Assembly: GCA_027924585.1 (NCBI GenBank)
Contig: BSBM01000636.1
Location: forward strand, 3,054,001-3,118,000
DNA from: Larix kaempferi
Lineage: Eukaryota; Streptophyta; Pinopsida; Pinales; Pinaceae
Direction of reading: 5' to 3'
DNA: 64,000 bases
A program made the position numbers and the translations under genes. Of this stretch, positions 32,431 through 43,263 are shown one piece after another. The notes below the pieces were generated by a model. That model saw only the letters and a list, made by a program, of their open reading frames with translations, did no database searches and was not told the origin of the DNA. The stretch's first letter is position 1; every line of letters starts with the position of its first letter.

Positions 32431-32812
32431 CTGGCTTGACAATAATCTCAAAGTCATATTCTTGGAACAGCAATAGCCATTTGCATATGCGTCCCCCTAA
32501 CACTGGCTTGTTGACCAAATATTTCAATGCAGAATGGTCAGTAAACATAAGGAAGTGCGATCCCAGCAAGTAGTGTCTAAATTTTTGTAGGGCATATACC
32601 ATCGCAAGGCCTTCCCTCTCAGTACTAGTATAGTTCTTCTCTGCTGTTGAAATATTTTTACTATAAAATGCAATAGGGTGGTCAATACCTCCCTCTCTTG
32701 GCTGAGCTAACACGATCCCCAGGGCAATACATGATGCATCAACATGGACATGGAATGGCTTTGTCCAATCTGGAAAGACTAGAATCGGCGCAGTCACCAT
32801 CTTTTCTTTCAA
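32431..32812 (-). pseudogene. GypC RNase H, truncated
   Basis: About 128 codons of the RNase H that follows RT in Ty3 elements: APILVFPDWTKPFHVHVDAS with the first acidic residue, IAFYSKNISTAEKNYTSTER with the Glu, FTDHSALKYL with the Asp, then LLLFQEYDFEIIVKPG. Immediately after KPG the frame runs into LTR sequence and stops at 32411. The family normally continues with a connection region and integrase, so a deletion removed about 1.5 kb or more (estimate from family size). Confidence 0.88.
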
Positions 32813-32842
32813 TGTATCAAAACCCTGTTCGCATTCTGTGTT

Positions 32843-34063
32843 CTAAATGAACGGTGCGTCTTTCTTCAGCAGCTTCTCCATTGCTACGGTTATCTGCGCA
32901 TAACCCTTTATAAATTTCATGTAGTATCTAGTATGGCCTAAGGTAGAGCGCAACATCTTGACTGAATTTGGTGTTGGTAAGTTTGCGATGACTGCAATCT
33001 TCACAGGGTCTACCATCAATCCTTGCTTACAGATAATGTGGCCAAGTAAAATTCCATAGGGCACACAGAAAATACACTTCTTCAAATTCAAGGATATTTG
33101 ATGCTGTCGACACTTTTCTATCATCATACGGAGATTCGCGCAATGATTTTTCAATAGACCAAATACGGTCCAATCATCAAAGTATGCTTCTAGAAACTTG
33201 TGCATAAAATCTTTAAATCTTGCGACGACGACTCTGGAGAATATGGCAGGTGCATTCTTCATACCAAAAGGCATGACGGTGTACTGGAATGACCCCCATT
33301 CTGTAGCAAATGTCGTCTTATGCCTATCCACAGGATCAATCCTGATCTGATCATAGCCAGAGAAACCATCAGTGAAAGAATATGCCTCATTTCCTCCAAC
33401 GTTATCAAGCACTTCATCTGTGAATAGAGTAGGAAATGGGTCGTGCATGGAAGCATCATTCAGTTTTCTGAGATCCACACAAATCCTTATCTCACCTTTT
33501 GCTTTCTTGTCTTGAACAACCATGGGGCTAATCCATTCGGATTCTTCGACTGGTTCAATGATTCCTGCCTCTAGCATCATATCTAGCTCTGCGCGGACTT
33601 TTTCCTTGTAGCACGGATTTAATCTAGATGGCCTCTGCTTGACAGGCTTAGCACCTGGCTTTAAAGGTATTTTCATGACCCCTAAGTCTCCCAAAATTCC
33701 TTTCATCTCTGTAAATTTTGTCGGAAACAGTTCCTGATACTCATGTAAGGTATCTGCGATCTCTGCAACAGTCTGATCGTGCCAATAATCTCCTATTGAT
33801 GCGAACTTTGGCTCTTTGTCTGTGCCAATGTTCACTTTTTGTGTTATTACTGGTCCAGTCATATCTGGGATTTCCAATGGAGGTCCTTCTACCTCGCGCA
33901 CGCCTTCCGACTCTGGTATATCTATGTTGTGCAGGTCCTCCTCATTGTCTTCATTTGTATCATTGGTATGTTCAGCTAAGTTGTAACACTCGATAAAGTT
34001 CTCTTCATGTTCCTTCCATTCTGATTGTAAGTGCGCAGGAACGCAATCTGTCCCAAAAACTTC
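32843..34063 (-). pseudogene. GypC reverse transcriptase
   Basis: In the frame of the regions on either side. It begins with an acidic linker (TNDTNEDNEEDLHNID), then GDLGVMKIPLKPGAKPVKQRP, LNPCYKEKV, and the palm: WISPMVVQDKKAKGEIRICV, SFTDGFSGYDQI with the first catalytic Asp, MPFGMKNAPAIF, then AYFDDWTVFG as the catalytic Asp pair. LLGHIICKQGLMVDPVKI and STLGHTRYYMKFIKGYAQI mark the thumb and connection. Stops fall near 32843 and 34064. Catalytic residues remain, but the frame is broken. Confidence 0.9.
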
Positions 34064-34948
34064 CTACAATGTTATGTTTTGATGATGAAAGTTGTCCTGG
34101 AATATGCGCTTTTTGATTAGCTGTAATGCTTCGTGGATTAATGGATTCTCATCTTCAAAATTGAAGTCCTTTTGGAAGTTCGCAGTGAGCAGGTCCCAAT
34201 CAGTGAGTTTACTGCGCAGCTCCAAGTTGAGGTACCATTTTTCTGGGATACCCGCATCCAATGTATGTACAAATAAATGTACCCATTCTTTAGGTGGTCT
34301 TCCCACCCATGCCTTTGAACAGAATTCAATATACTGACTAGGGTTTGTTTTTCCATTATACTTTTCGAAGGGTAAAGTAACCCTTTCGACAAACCGGATC
34401 TGCAACTTAGTTCTGCATTGATCCCAAGTGGTCAATGTCTTCTTATGTGCATTCCACCATCTGGCAGGTGTATCGTGCAATGCTATATCTAAAGTTGGTA
34501 GTCTATGCTCATCTGGTATAGCTGCAGTATATTCCCTTATGAAACTATAAACATTAGCAGAACCATCATATGTGGGAATAGGACTCACCTCTTTTCCGAT
34601 CCAGCGCAGTGATTTCGTAACCTGCGCACATCTTCTTGCTGATACTTCATGCATGTGGCTTTGCCAATCCTCCAGTCCTGTATCTGAGTCAAAGATACAA
34701 GAATTGTCACATCGCCAGCTGAGTGTACCGTCCGTAGTAGGATTAATGTAGTCTTCCTTGTTCGCAGTCAGCTGGTATAGTCGATCTAAATCTTGAGCTT
34801 GGGATTCCTCCTGAATCGGCTCACTATATCTGTCACCATATTTAGGATCCAATGGTGCGATGACCCTAAGATTCTTCCCTTCAAAGATCATCTTCTTTGT
34901 CTTCAAGTTTATGATAGCCAAGTTATCCATAGCCCAATCAATTCCCAA
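34064..34948 (-). pseudogene. GypC second Gag-like region between protease and RT
   Basis: An open stretch of 294 codons in the RT frame. The first ~30 residues are the protease tail (GIDWAMDNLAIINL), then an acidic linker. From about residue 120 there is a capsid-like pattern: SPIPTYDGSANVYSFI, HDTPARWWNAHKKTLTTWDQ and LQIRFVER, followed by TNPSQYIEFC and a helical tail. The order Y-D-G, aromatic-W-W, T-W, F resembles the retrotrans_gag family and the element's own first Gag (FKGTSLEDPDQHWFL, ALHWFMKYS). A Gag-like domain after the protease is not the usual Ty3 order. No alternative function is recognised. The fold assignment is by pattern only. Confidence 0.6.
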
Positions 34949-35187
34949 TATTTTGGAAAAGGTTGACTATCATCCACAATTTCAATAACTTCAAAGTCTG
35001 CATGACTCTGTACTCCGTCGATGTCAACTACTACATTAGCTAAGCGGCCAAAAGGTATGACCTTCTCTTGATTAGCCATTCTTAACTGGATTGGTGACCA
35101 GAGCAACTTTGGTCGACCCATCTGCTGCCATGTCTGTTTAGTCAAGACATTCACTTCTGATCCTAGATCAAGGATGACTTCATCCAT
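34909..35187 (-). pseudogene. GypC aspartic protease
   Basis: Retropepsin-like segment with VILDLGSEVNVLTKQTW, where D-L-G-S corresponds to the catalytic D-[ST]-G-[AS], followed by a beta-rich region to ADFEVIEI. The closing ILGIDW motif lies in another frame (34930-34970), so a single frameshift separates protease from what follows. A typical Athila-like DLGS/DLGA active site is seen here rather than DTGA. Confidence 0.82.
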
Positions 35188-35223
35188 TTCAAAATCTACT
35201 ATCTGCGCAGTGAGCCTCCTCTC

Positions 35224-35694
35224 TCAGCCTATTCTTTTGTGCTTCCTTATATGATGTACAACACTATCTGGAGTCTCTGTTGCAATCTGAGGTTCATACT
35301 GGATGATGAGCTTCTGGAGCTCTACTATGGCTTTCTCACTTTTTAGTAACTTCATGCAGCTTCGCAAGAACTGCGCAACAGAAGTACAGACATCTGTCAC
35401 AGTGCTTGTTTTATCATAAGGAGCCGGAATGTCTTCAACATGCGGTGTTTCACTGGGCAGCGGGATCCTTGATGGCTTATCTACTGGTTCTCTAAAGGTG
35501 TCCCGCGCGTCAATGAAGATCTCCTTGTTCTTGTGCAAGTTAAGAGGGGGTGCTTTTCCTGGAGCTTTCCTTATCCATATTGTTTCAAGGGGTTCATTCT
35601 TCGTATGTGCCTCCCCTGATGTTGAGGCTTCCACTCCTCTGTCGCGGCCTGTCGCGGCGCCACTGCGCGTGACCACATTGATGCTCAGATCCAC
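35224..35694 (-). pseudogene. GypC Gag-protease linker
   Basis: A 156-codon open piece in frame with the zinc-knuckle region upstream and the protease downstream. Hydrophilic, with RSGAATGRDRG, a Pro-rich middle and a predicted helix around FLRSCMKLLKSEKAIVEL. No domain is recognised. Confidence 0.65.
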
Positions 35695-35745
35695 TGGTCT
35701 ATTTTCTATTTCGATCCACTAGACATTTGGATTCGGAGCGTCTGT

Positions 35746-36570
35746 TCATCTTCTCTTCTGCATTTCCACCTCTAATACTGGGCAATCTTCAATAACATGC
35801 TCAAATGATTTACAATAATTGCACATGGTGCATGGGTTAACACAATCTCTAGACACGTGACCGGGTTGGCCACAATTATAACAAATGACTTGGCCGCAGC
35901 CTCTTCCCTGCGTCGGACTAGCATTTCTTCCTCTGCCACGATATCCACCACCACGACCTATGTATCCTCCTTGGTCATATTGTGTGTTATATTGCTTAGG
36001 CTGATTTTCTTCCTGTACGCGGTATACGCCAGTGCCTCTCATTGCGTCCATATCTCATTTTCTTTCATTCATTAATTCATATGCGCGACAGTTGGATTCA
36101 TCATGTCCAACTGATTTACAGAAATTGCAGTATAAATTCTTAGGAGTTTTCACATATTTCTAGATGAGGTAACAGTCTTCAGGTCTATGTCCTGTGGTTC
36201 TGCAAATTTCACACCATGGGGCCTGATTCTGATTTAATGGGTTAGGTGTACCACTATTAAGATAGTCGCGGAATAGAGGGCAATGCTCGCGGTCATGACC
36301 TTCTCCTTTACAACCTGTACACCATACCTCCTGTCTAGGTTCATATCTTTGTTCTTTACCATTTTTCATACTTTGTAGTTCAAGTGTCAGGGTGGTCAGC
36401 TGGTTTTGGATCTGAGACATCCCAGAACTAGTATCACCAATCGGTGAAGCTTCCAGCTTCATTGTGATTTCCAAGGCCTCTGCCTGTGATAGAACGTTCT
36501 GTTGCATCAATGGTAATCGGATATGGGGTAACAGCGCAGCAATGAACCATTCTTTATGCTATTCTGGCGG
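35746..36570 (-). pseudogene. GypC Gag zinc-knuckle region (five CCHC-type motifs)
   Basis: One frame with two or three stops holds a row of zinc knuckles: CTGCKGEGHDREHC, CEICRTTGHRPEDC, CNFCKSVGHDESNC, CYNCGQPGHVSRDC and CNYCKSFEHVIEDC, the last with Glu for Gly. All have C-x2-C-x4-H-x4-C spacing. An RGG-like stretch (GGYIGRGGGYRGRGRN) lies between the third and fourth. These bind nucleic acid in Gag. Five is more than the one or two common in plant Ty3 Gag. Upstream is a Gln/Leu/Thr-rich helical segment (MSQIQNQLTTLTLEL). Confidence 0.85.
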
Positions 36571-36945
36571 TATAACAAAACTTACTTGGTCTAGCAAGGT
36601 CTTAAACTTTTGATCAAATTCCCAGACCATTTCAGTTGGTCTCTGCTTTATTTCCTTTAACTCATTTATACACTAAGATTCAGACTTTGGTTTCTTGAAC
36701 TCAGCCACTAGCACAACTTTAATTTCTGCGAGGGTTCTGGGCTGTATCTGAGAATATTTCATAAACCAATGCAAAGCTTTGTCTCTAAAGGTGGTGATGA
36801 GCTGTGCTTGCTTCACGGCATCATCCTGGATTTGTCTTACACTCCATACAGCTTCACAAAGGAACCAATGCTGATCAGGGTCTTCTAGGCTAGTTCCTTT
36901 GAATATTGGCAGTTTCATATCCGTGTTTTCCATTGTCGGGTTAGT
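36571..36945 (-). pseudogene. GypC Gag capsid core
   Basis: From MENTDMKLPIFKGTSLEDPD the frame shows the retrotrans_gag pattern: HWFLCEAVW, QLITTFRDKALHWFMKYS, then after a TGA/TAG-type stop near 36673 CINELKEIKQRPTEMVWEF and FKTLLDQ. A second stop follows near 36560. Role: particle-forming capsid. Confidence 0.8.
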
Positions 36946-37041
36946 TTGTGGGGCACTCTGGCTAGTGCGCGGCTACTATAAAGGGATCTGTGCAGTGAAC
37001 ACAAATGGGACTATCAGGAGGGACGGACTAGGCTGACTAAT

Positions 37042-37284
37042 CTACGGGGTGGGATGCGTAGCGGGTGGGTTCTGCGATAAGGGTGGCGCGGTTTGTGCAG
37101 CCAACGAATTCTTAGGGGTAAATGGTTGTGCAACTTTGTTATCAAGGTCAGAAGGGATCTCAGTATCTATATGAATTTTAGGACCAGTAGGATTCTTATT
37201 AAATTTATATCTCTTGCCACTTCTAAGGGTATGTGTCTCTTCGTCAGAATCAATATATGTATTGTTTATCATGACAGACTTCAA
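37042..37284 (-). pseudogene. GypC Gag N-terminal segment
   Basis: An 80-codon piece in the same frame as the capsid core, 351 bp upstream of its Met. Contains TLRSGKRYKF and is Pro/Thr-rich towards the end. A stop at 37042 separates it from the core. Probably the start of Gag; no known domain. Confidence 0.6.
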
Positions 37285-37832
37285 GAATATTACTGCATTC
37301 TTAAAACACCTTTCTCAGCTAACAGCATCTTAATGTATAGATTGAGATTGTCTAGAAACTTACCTTGGAATCCTCCAAAAAAGTTTGCTTTTGCTTGGCT
37401 GTAGGATTTGAGTGTGTCTATAGCAAATTCTGTTACAAAGCCTTCTAGCATATGATCGACCCAATAATCAATTGCGCGTGACAACGGGCTGTCTAACACT
37501 TTGAGCTGTGCTGTGAGCTCAGGATTCCACTCCGTGGGTACTCCTCCCTGGAAATAGGTTTTCTTCTATGCTAGCCGCGAGATCCACGAATGCAGCTCGT
37601 TGGGGAATGATGCCCAGAAAATCTTGTGAATATCGTCAAACATATATATCTCTCTGACCACTGTGTGTCACTTAAGCGCGGATGTATATTCTATTGTCTT
37701 TTAAAATCTCTTATAGTCTTGTCCCATCAAGCTTGGATTTCTGTCTTTTCAGGATGCCAATAGTCAGATCCTTCGAGGAACTGATATTATTCTGCACACA
37801 TCGTGATTGCAACTCATCATGGATTCTAGCAC
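37285..37832 (-). other. GypC 5' leader, no gene
   Basis: About 550 bp between the primer site and the first Gag codons. Short frames here (for example one with LDSPLSRAIDYW) may be part of a degraded leader ORF but are not recognisable. Confidence 0.45.
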
Positions 37833-37845
37833 GGCAACGGAACCA
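37833..37845 (-). other. GypC primer binding site
   Basis: Minus strand tggttccgttgcc, two bases after the LTR end, followed by gtgct. It is not of the iMet type. Confidence 0.55.
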
Positions 37846-37847
37846 TT

Positions 37848-39583
37848 TGTTGGCTTAGACTGGCCGAGAGGTTTCCAATTAGATCCAGGTTCTTTGCGGT
37901 TCTCCCTTTTGACCAGCAAAACCCCTTCGCACCGGCCCTTTCGGAAACAACCTGCGAGCAGGCTGAGGTCTCACCCGAGGTGTATCTTATGGGGTACCGC
38001 GGAATCAGGTTTCCACAGTAAATGATGAGTTGTTTATATGAAAAAGCTGCGCATCACGGGACATAAAGAGTGTGTTGCGGGTCAAAGCGATGCAGCGATG
38101 CGGTACGTAGCAAGATCTATGCTGTGAGCGACTACGATGCGGTGATGGAAATGCTATGGGCCTCACTAAGGGATTCTCACTGCTGTGAATCTTCTACTGG
38201 AACTGTGAATCAACCACACTTATCCTCTACTTGGAAGATCTCGAAAAGGTTAAGGCACTGAGATGAATATCACCCATCCATCCATTCAGGCATTTACTGG
38301 TTATCCTTCTAGAATTCATTCAAGGACTTAGATTATTACAATGTGAACTGAAATGATAGATGTGACTAACCGTGCTGCATTCCTTCACTGTGTTTAAGAA
38401 AGTATTAAACTTTGACTAATTCACGATCTTAACATATAATTGAAATGTTCTCCATTCATCTGTTCCCGTGGAACCTTGCATATCATTCCCAAACTTCTCC
38501 TATTGGTAAATGCATATCAAAGTTATCCTATTACAACATGCAAGGAAACATTCAAACGTTCATTCTACAGACAATACAAACAGTCATTCATTCATAAAAC
38601 ATAATCACATAACACAGGATTTAACGTGGTTCACTTCCCCGGATGGAAAGCTACGTCCACAAGAACGGTTGGTAATATATTTCTTTCAAAAGGGATGGGG
38701 CAACTGTCCTTAGTCTGTGCACTCAGCTATAGACTCTCATTTCTCTTGGCTAGGTCTCTGCGCACACAGTTGCAGAGCCTTTACAATATTCTCAGCTCGA
38801 AGAGATTCTCAATACAAAAGTTATATCATGATTACTCTAGCAACTAGCATCTAGCCCCCAAAAATAGAGCAACAACAACCAACCAACAACCCCGTCCCAT
38901 ACAAAATTGTCTTCTTAAATAGATCATGCCCGAAGGTCATGTCTGTACAATGTCGAAGACCTAAAACCCAAAACCCTAAGGGTTTCCAAAACTGCGCCGA
39001 TTTTCCAAACCTGCTTGCTGGCTCCTGGTAGAGTCTGCTTAATCATGGTGGATCTCCACATCCTCATCCTGTCGCTATCGACCTTACTGTTGCACGTGTG
39101 CCTACAGGTTGCTTCTGCCGAACCGTTTCTCTCTAACGGTTTTACCTTCTAAGCGTGCCAAACGTTGCTTTCCTTAACAGCCCACGCGTGGCCACCTTTC
39201 TGATTTGCTTATGTCCATTGCTTGGCAATCCTGGAATATCTTTCCGAAAATGGCTGCTACCGGTCCAACTGGTACCTGCACCTGATACTTGTCTAGCACT
39301 CCGCTTTGCTGGCTCCACGTGGCCTCCTAACACCGCATCACTGCTTCTGCGCAGTACTGGTCTTCGCATCACTGCTTCTGCGCAGTACTGGTCTTCGCAT
39401 CATGGCCAAAACTTCAATGCTGCGCGCAATTCCGCAGTGTGGTCAAAATTTGGATACTGTGCGCAACTTCGCAGCATCCTCAATACTTAGCCAAGATTGT
39501 ATTTATGAGCTGCGCTCAGCTCAACTTTCCCTGCTTATCTCAAAAAGGTGTTTCCAAAACTTTGTCTCAACCTAGGCCCAACA
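37848..39583 (-). repeat. GypC 5' LTR
   Basis: 1736 bp, tgttggc...cccaaca on the plus strand. It has a 31-bp tandem duplication (39341-39403, cttctgcgcagtactgg unit) absent from the other LTR, and the palindrome aaaccctaagggttt at 38971-38985. Confidence 0.9.
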
Positions 39584-39588
39584 CACTA

Positions 39589-40682
39589 CACAAGATGTAA
39601 CTATGAAAAACATCCCTCCTTCCTCACTACCAACCTTTTATGGGAAGAGTAGTGAGGATCCGGATACATTCTTATTCAAATTTGACATTCTGTGTAGGAG
39701 TTATAACTACCTACAAGATGGACAAAAGCTAAAACTCTTTCCTGCCACATTAAAAGATTCTTCTCTTCGATGGTTTATGGGATTAGGAGAATCTAGTATT
39801 AGAACTTGGGAAGACATGAAGAATGCATTTCTACGGAAGTATCAGGATTACTATAAACATAAGGACTCTCGCAATGATATTTTTAAAATACAATAACTTG
39901 AAGATGAGATCCTAGAAGACTATCTCGAAAGATTTAACTATGTGTTACATAAATCCAAATATAGTGATATTTGGGAAGATGCAGTAAGGACACTCTTCCT
40001 CAACGGGATCTCAGAAGAATTCTTAGAAAACCTTAATCTCATGGCAGTAGGAGACATCTCTCATAAATATTTTGCACATATTTGTGAGCTATGTAGGAAT
40101 TACTCTAGGAGTAGAGGGAAAAGTGGAAGACATTTTCGAGAATCTTATGCTAGGAACCTAAAAGGAAACACATCCAGTCCTGGTGGAGTTACAAGGGTAG
40201 AGTTGGGAAACCTATTGGAAAATTTCAAAACAGATATCTTAGGAGCCATGGGTTCTCAATTGGATGCATTACAAGCCAAAAAGAGACAGGATGAAGAGCA
40301 TGCAACAATGAGTGTTTTCTATCCTAGGTGTAGAACTAAACATCCCCAATGGGAATGTCCATTGAATAATGTTTCAGTTTGTCAACTTTGTACATAAGAA
40401 CATCCAACTGATAATTGTCCATCATTGCTTGGGTTGCAAGCTGTATATAAGAGTGGAAACTTTGGTGAAACATCTAGGAGGCCTTGGAAACCTAGAGATC
40501 AATCATCATATTAGGATCCGTCATCACAATTTCCACCCTATTACTATCCTTATCAACCTCCTCAACAATGGAACACTTCAGGTTGGAAAAATTGGCCACC
40601 TCAGTACCCTCCTCAGAATCCTCAACAGTAGCAATGGCCACATAGATGGAGAGGACAAGCTTATGCTCAACCACCTCCTCCT
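39589..40682 (+). pseudogene. Element A gag, capsid and zinc-finger part
   Basis: Continues the gag frame after GypC. LPTFYGKSSEDPDTFLFKFD and FPATLKDSSLRWFMGL, WEDMKNAFLRKYQ are the conserved retrotrans_gag segments, followed by LEDYLERFNYVL and FLNGISEEFLENL. CRTKHPQWECP and CQLC-stop-EHPTDNCP are two worn zinc knuckles. A Pro/Gln/Tyr-rich segment follows. In-frame stops fall at 39894-39896, 40396, near 40512 and near 40628; the frame is otherwise kept. This is the particle protein of A. Confidence 0.88.
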
Positions 40683-42386
40683 ATGCCTAAATATCCTTAC
40701 CCACCTAATATCCAACAACTTTTGCTTGGATTTGTACCTCCTTCACTACCCCCTATCACAAATCAACCTCACCACTTCCAGAATATGAATCCTTCAAGAC
40801 CCACAATATTACCTACACAACCGATACCAAATCCTAACAACAAGCCAACTCAAGCGCTCAATAGCATTGGGTTGCTACCTCTTTCATCATATGCCATTTC
40901 GACCGCACCAGTACATGAGATTCAACTGCGGTTTGGAAGAGTTTTGCAAGATCATCCCAAGTCATCAGTTGTTATCCGAGAAGAGAATGAAGAAGAAAAC
41001 ATACCTAGTGAAGTTTTGAATGATGCCATTATTGAAGATGTGTTCATTCCTAAATATTCAACACACAACCATCCTCATAAAGAAGTAATTACAGGAGAAA
41101 ATTCACCCCCATATCCAGAGCGTCTAGTAATAGAAAAACCTGTAACTGATCCAGAGTATGATATCAATAATGAATTGAAAAATATTTGTATTAAGATCCC
41201 TTTGTTACAATCCATTAAATATATACCAATCTATAGTAAAGTGATAAAGGAACTATGTATTAAAATACCAGGTAGAAAACAAAAAGACCCTCCGATGATC
41301 CATGGCATAGGTGAAATGTCAGATTGCATAGCAAACCAACCTAGAATTCCAAAGTATACAAATCCAGGAAATCCTGTGGTGACTGTTATCATCAATAACA
41401 CTACCATAGGAAACACACTTATTGATCTAGGAGCTTCTATTAACCTAATGACTACCACAGTTTTAGAAACTCTCCATTTAGGATAGTTCCTCTGCCCTAC
41501 CCCAACAATGCTAGAATTACCAGATCGCACTATGGTACAACCTGCTGGGATCTTAGATGACATCATTGTATCAGTAGCTTCATGGGAATATCCTGTGGAC
41601 TTTATGGTCATAGAATCAAAAGACCCTTTTAAAGGACACCCCATTATTCTGGGAAGACCTTGGTTGGCCACTGCTAATGCATTTATAGGATGTAGGGATG
41701 GAGAGATGATTATCTATGATGGGTTATCTACAAGAAAACTCGCCTTATACCCACCAGCACAGCCAGTAACTGAAAACATATTTTGGTTAGATTGTCCCTT
41801 TGGGGATGAGAACTTGGAAGAACTTTCCCTTGTTAGTGATTTCTCCTGGGCACTTCAAGAACAGAATACCAAGAATTTGTTGAACCAATTTATTTCTTCC
41901 ACAACATGTATAGAATTTCCTCAGTCTTTTTCCCAACTTGACCAAATCTTTGGAGACGAATTCCAAGAAAGCATGAGCCTCTCAACATTTACAAGTACAC
42001 CCTATGTCTTCGTAATCGAAGAATATCTAGGATCCTATACCATACCTTCTGAGGTTAGTTCCGAAAAAATTCTACATATAAATCCAGGTTTAGATGAGAG
42101 TCAACAAAAACAATTATTAAAAGTTCTCAAGAGTCAAACTGGAGAATTTGCATGGGAATACACCGATATGAAGGGTATACACCCAGATACTTGTATTCAC
42201 CACATTTACACGGATTCAAACATACCTCCTGTCAGGAAGCCCCAAAGAAGAATGAATCCATCCCTAAAGGATATAGTAAAAGATGAATTACAAAAAATCC
42301 TTAACACTGGTTTCATCTACCCAATTTCTAACAGTAAATGGGTGTCTCCTCTGGTAGTAGTTCCAAAGAAAGTCACAGGGAAATGA
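40683..42386 (+). pseudogene. Element A protease region
   Basis: Same frame as gag. A long hydrophilic linker leads to GNTLIDLGASINLM, the Athila-type aspartic protease active site (DLGAS in place of DTGA). The protease continues over a stop at 41484-41486 with a hydrophobic VDFMVIE and closes at GHPIILGRPWLATANAFI. A linker and RKPQRRMNPSLKDIVKDEL then enter the RT. The frame ends at TGA 42384-42386, in a place where the family has Trp (GKWR). Confidence 0.88.
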
Positions 42387-43031
42387 CGTAACTGTGTTGA
42401 ATTTCTAGAATTGAACAAGGCCACTCTCAAGGACTACTTCCCTTTACCTTTCATTGACCAGGTGTTAGATACCTTGTCAAGGAAACAATATTTTTCTTTC
42501 CTTGATGGGTATAGTGGATACAATCAAATATTAATAGCACCTGAGGATCAAGACAAGAAAACCTTTACTTGTTCTTGGGGGACATATGCCTATCGAGTGT
42601 TTCCATTTGGCCTATGTAATGCACCTGCCACCTTCCAGTGTGCGGTTCTAGGAATCTTTGTTGACCTTATACATGAGTGTGTAGAAGTTTATATGGATGA
42701 TTTTACAGTTTATGGCAATACCTTCCAAGAATCCCTTGATAACCTCGAAACAGTTCTTATTCGGTGCCAAGAAACGAACTTAGCCCTTAGTCATGAAAAA
42801 TGTAAGATGCTACTAACCGAGGGCATAGTTTTGGGACATCATGTCTCTCTTCAAGGTATCAAGGTAGATCCTGCCAATATAGAAATAATTGTTAATCTTC
42901 CTCCTTCAAGAACTCTGAAGGAAGTAAGAAGCTTTCTTGGCCATGTAGGCTATTATAGACGTTTTATTGAAAACTTCACTAAGATAGTCGCACCTATGTT
43001 CAAGCTACTCATGAAAGACATAGAATTCTAA
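42387..43031 (+). pseudogene. Element A reverse transcriptase
   Basis: RT palm with LNKATLKDYFPLPFIDQVLD, FSFLDGYSGYNQI (first catalytic Asp), FPFGLCNAPATFQ (Athila/Ty3 signature), VYMDDFTVYG (Asp pair), and LGHHVSLQGIKVDPANIE, FLGHVGYYRRFI of the thumb/connection. The N-terminal RT fingers are in the previous entry. It ends at a premature TAA (43029-43031), and the next codons carry on in frame. All three catalytic Asp residues are present, but the copy cannot be translated through. Confidence 0.92.
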
Positions 43032-43263
43032 TGGACTGAACCTTGTCAACATGCCTTCAAAACTATGAAGGAAAAGCTATCAATGGCACCAATACTTAGG
43101 GGCCCAATTGGTCCCTTCCCTTCCATATATCCATTGATGCTTCTGACATAGCTATAGGAATAGTATTAGGTCAAAAAGAGGGACAAACATCACATGCGAT
43201 CTACTTTGCTAGTAAAAATTTGACTCCTGCAGAATCGACATACACTGTTACTGAAAAAGAGTT
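43032..43263 (+). pseudogene. Element A RNase H, first part, cut by S1
   Basis: WTEPCQHAFKTMKEKLSMAP starts in the RT frame; a small frameshift near 43110-43125 is needed to reach IDASDIAIGIVLGQ with the first acidic residue. It then reads AIYFASKNLTPAESTYTVTE up to KEF, where solo LTR S1 begins. Confidence 0.85.
43259..43263. other. S1 target site duplication, left
   Basis: gagtt, repeated at 44759-44763. Confidence 0.9.

Larger units (their letters stand above)
30752..39583 (-). mobile_element. GypC: minus-strand Ty3/gypsy element inserted in A gag
   Basis: LTRs at 37848-39583 (5') and 30752-32430 (3', end missing). The interior runs gag with several zinc knuckles, protease, a second Gag-like region, RT and RNase H on the minus strand. 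Integrase, polypurine tract and the first ~28 bp of the 3' LTR are missing at one junction near 32430. Flanking 5-mers aactg and cacta would be a worn duplication. The LTRs differ at many sites and the frame has many stops, so the copy is old. Confidence 0.88.
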
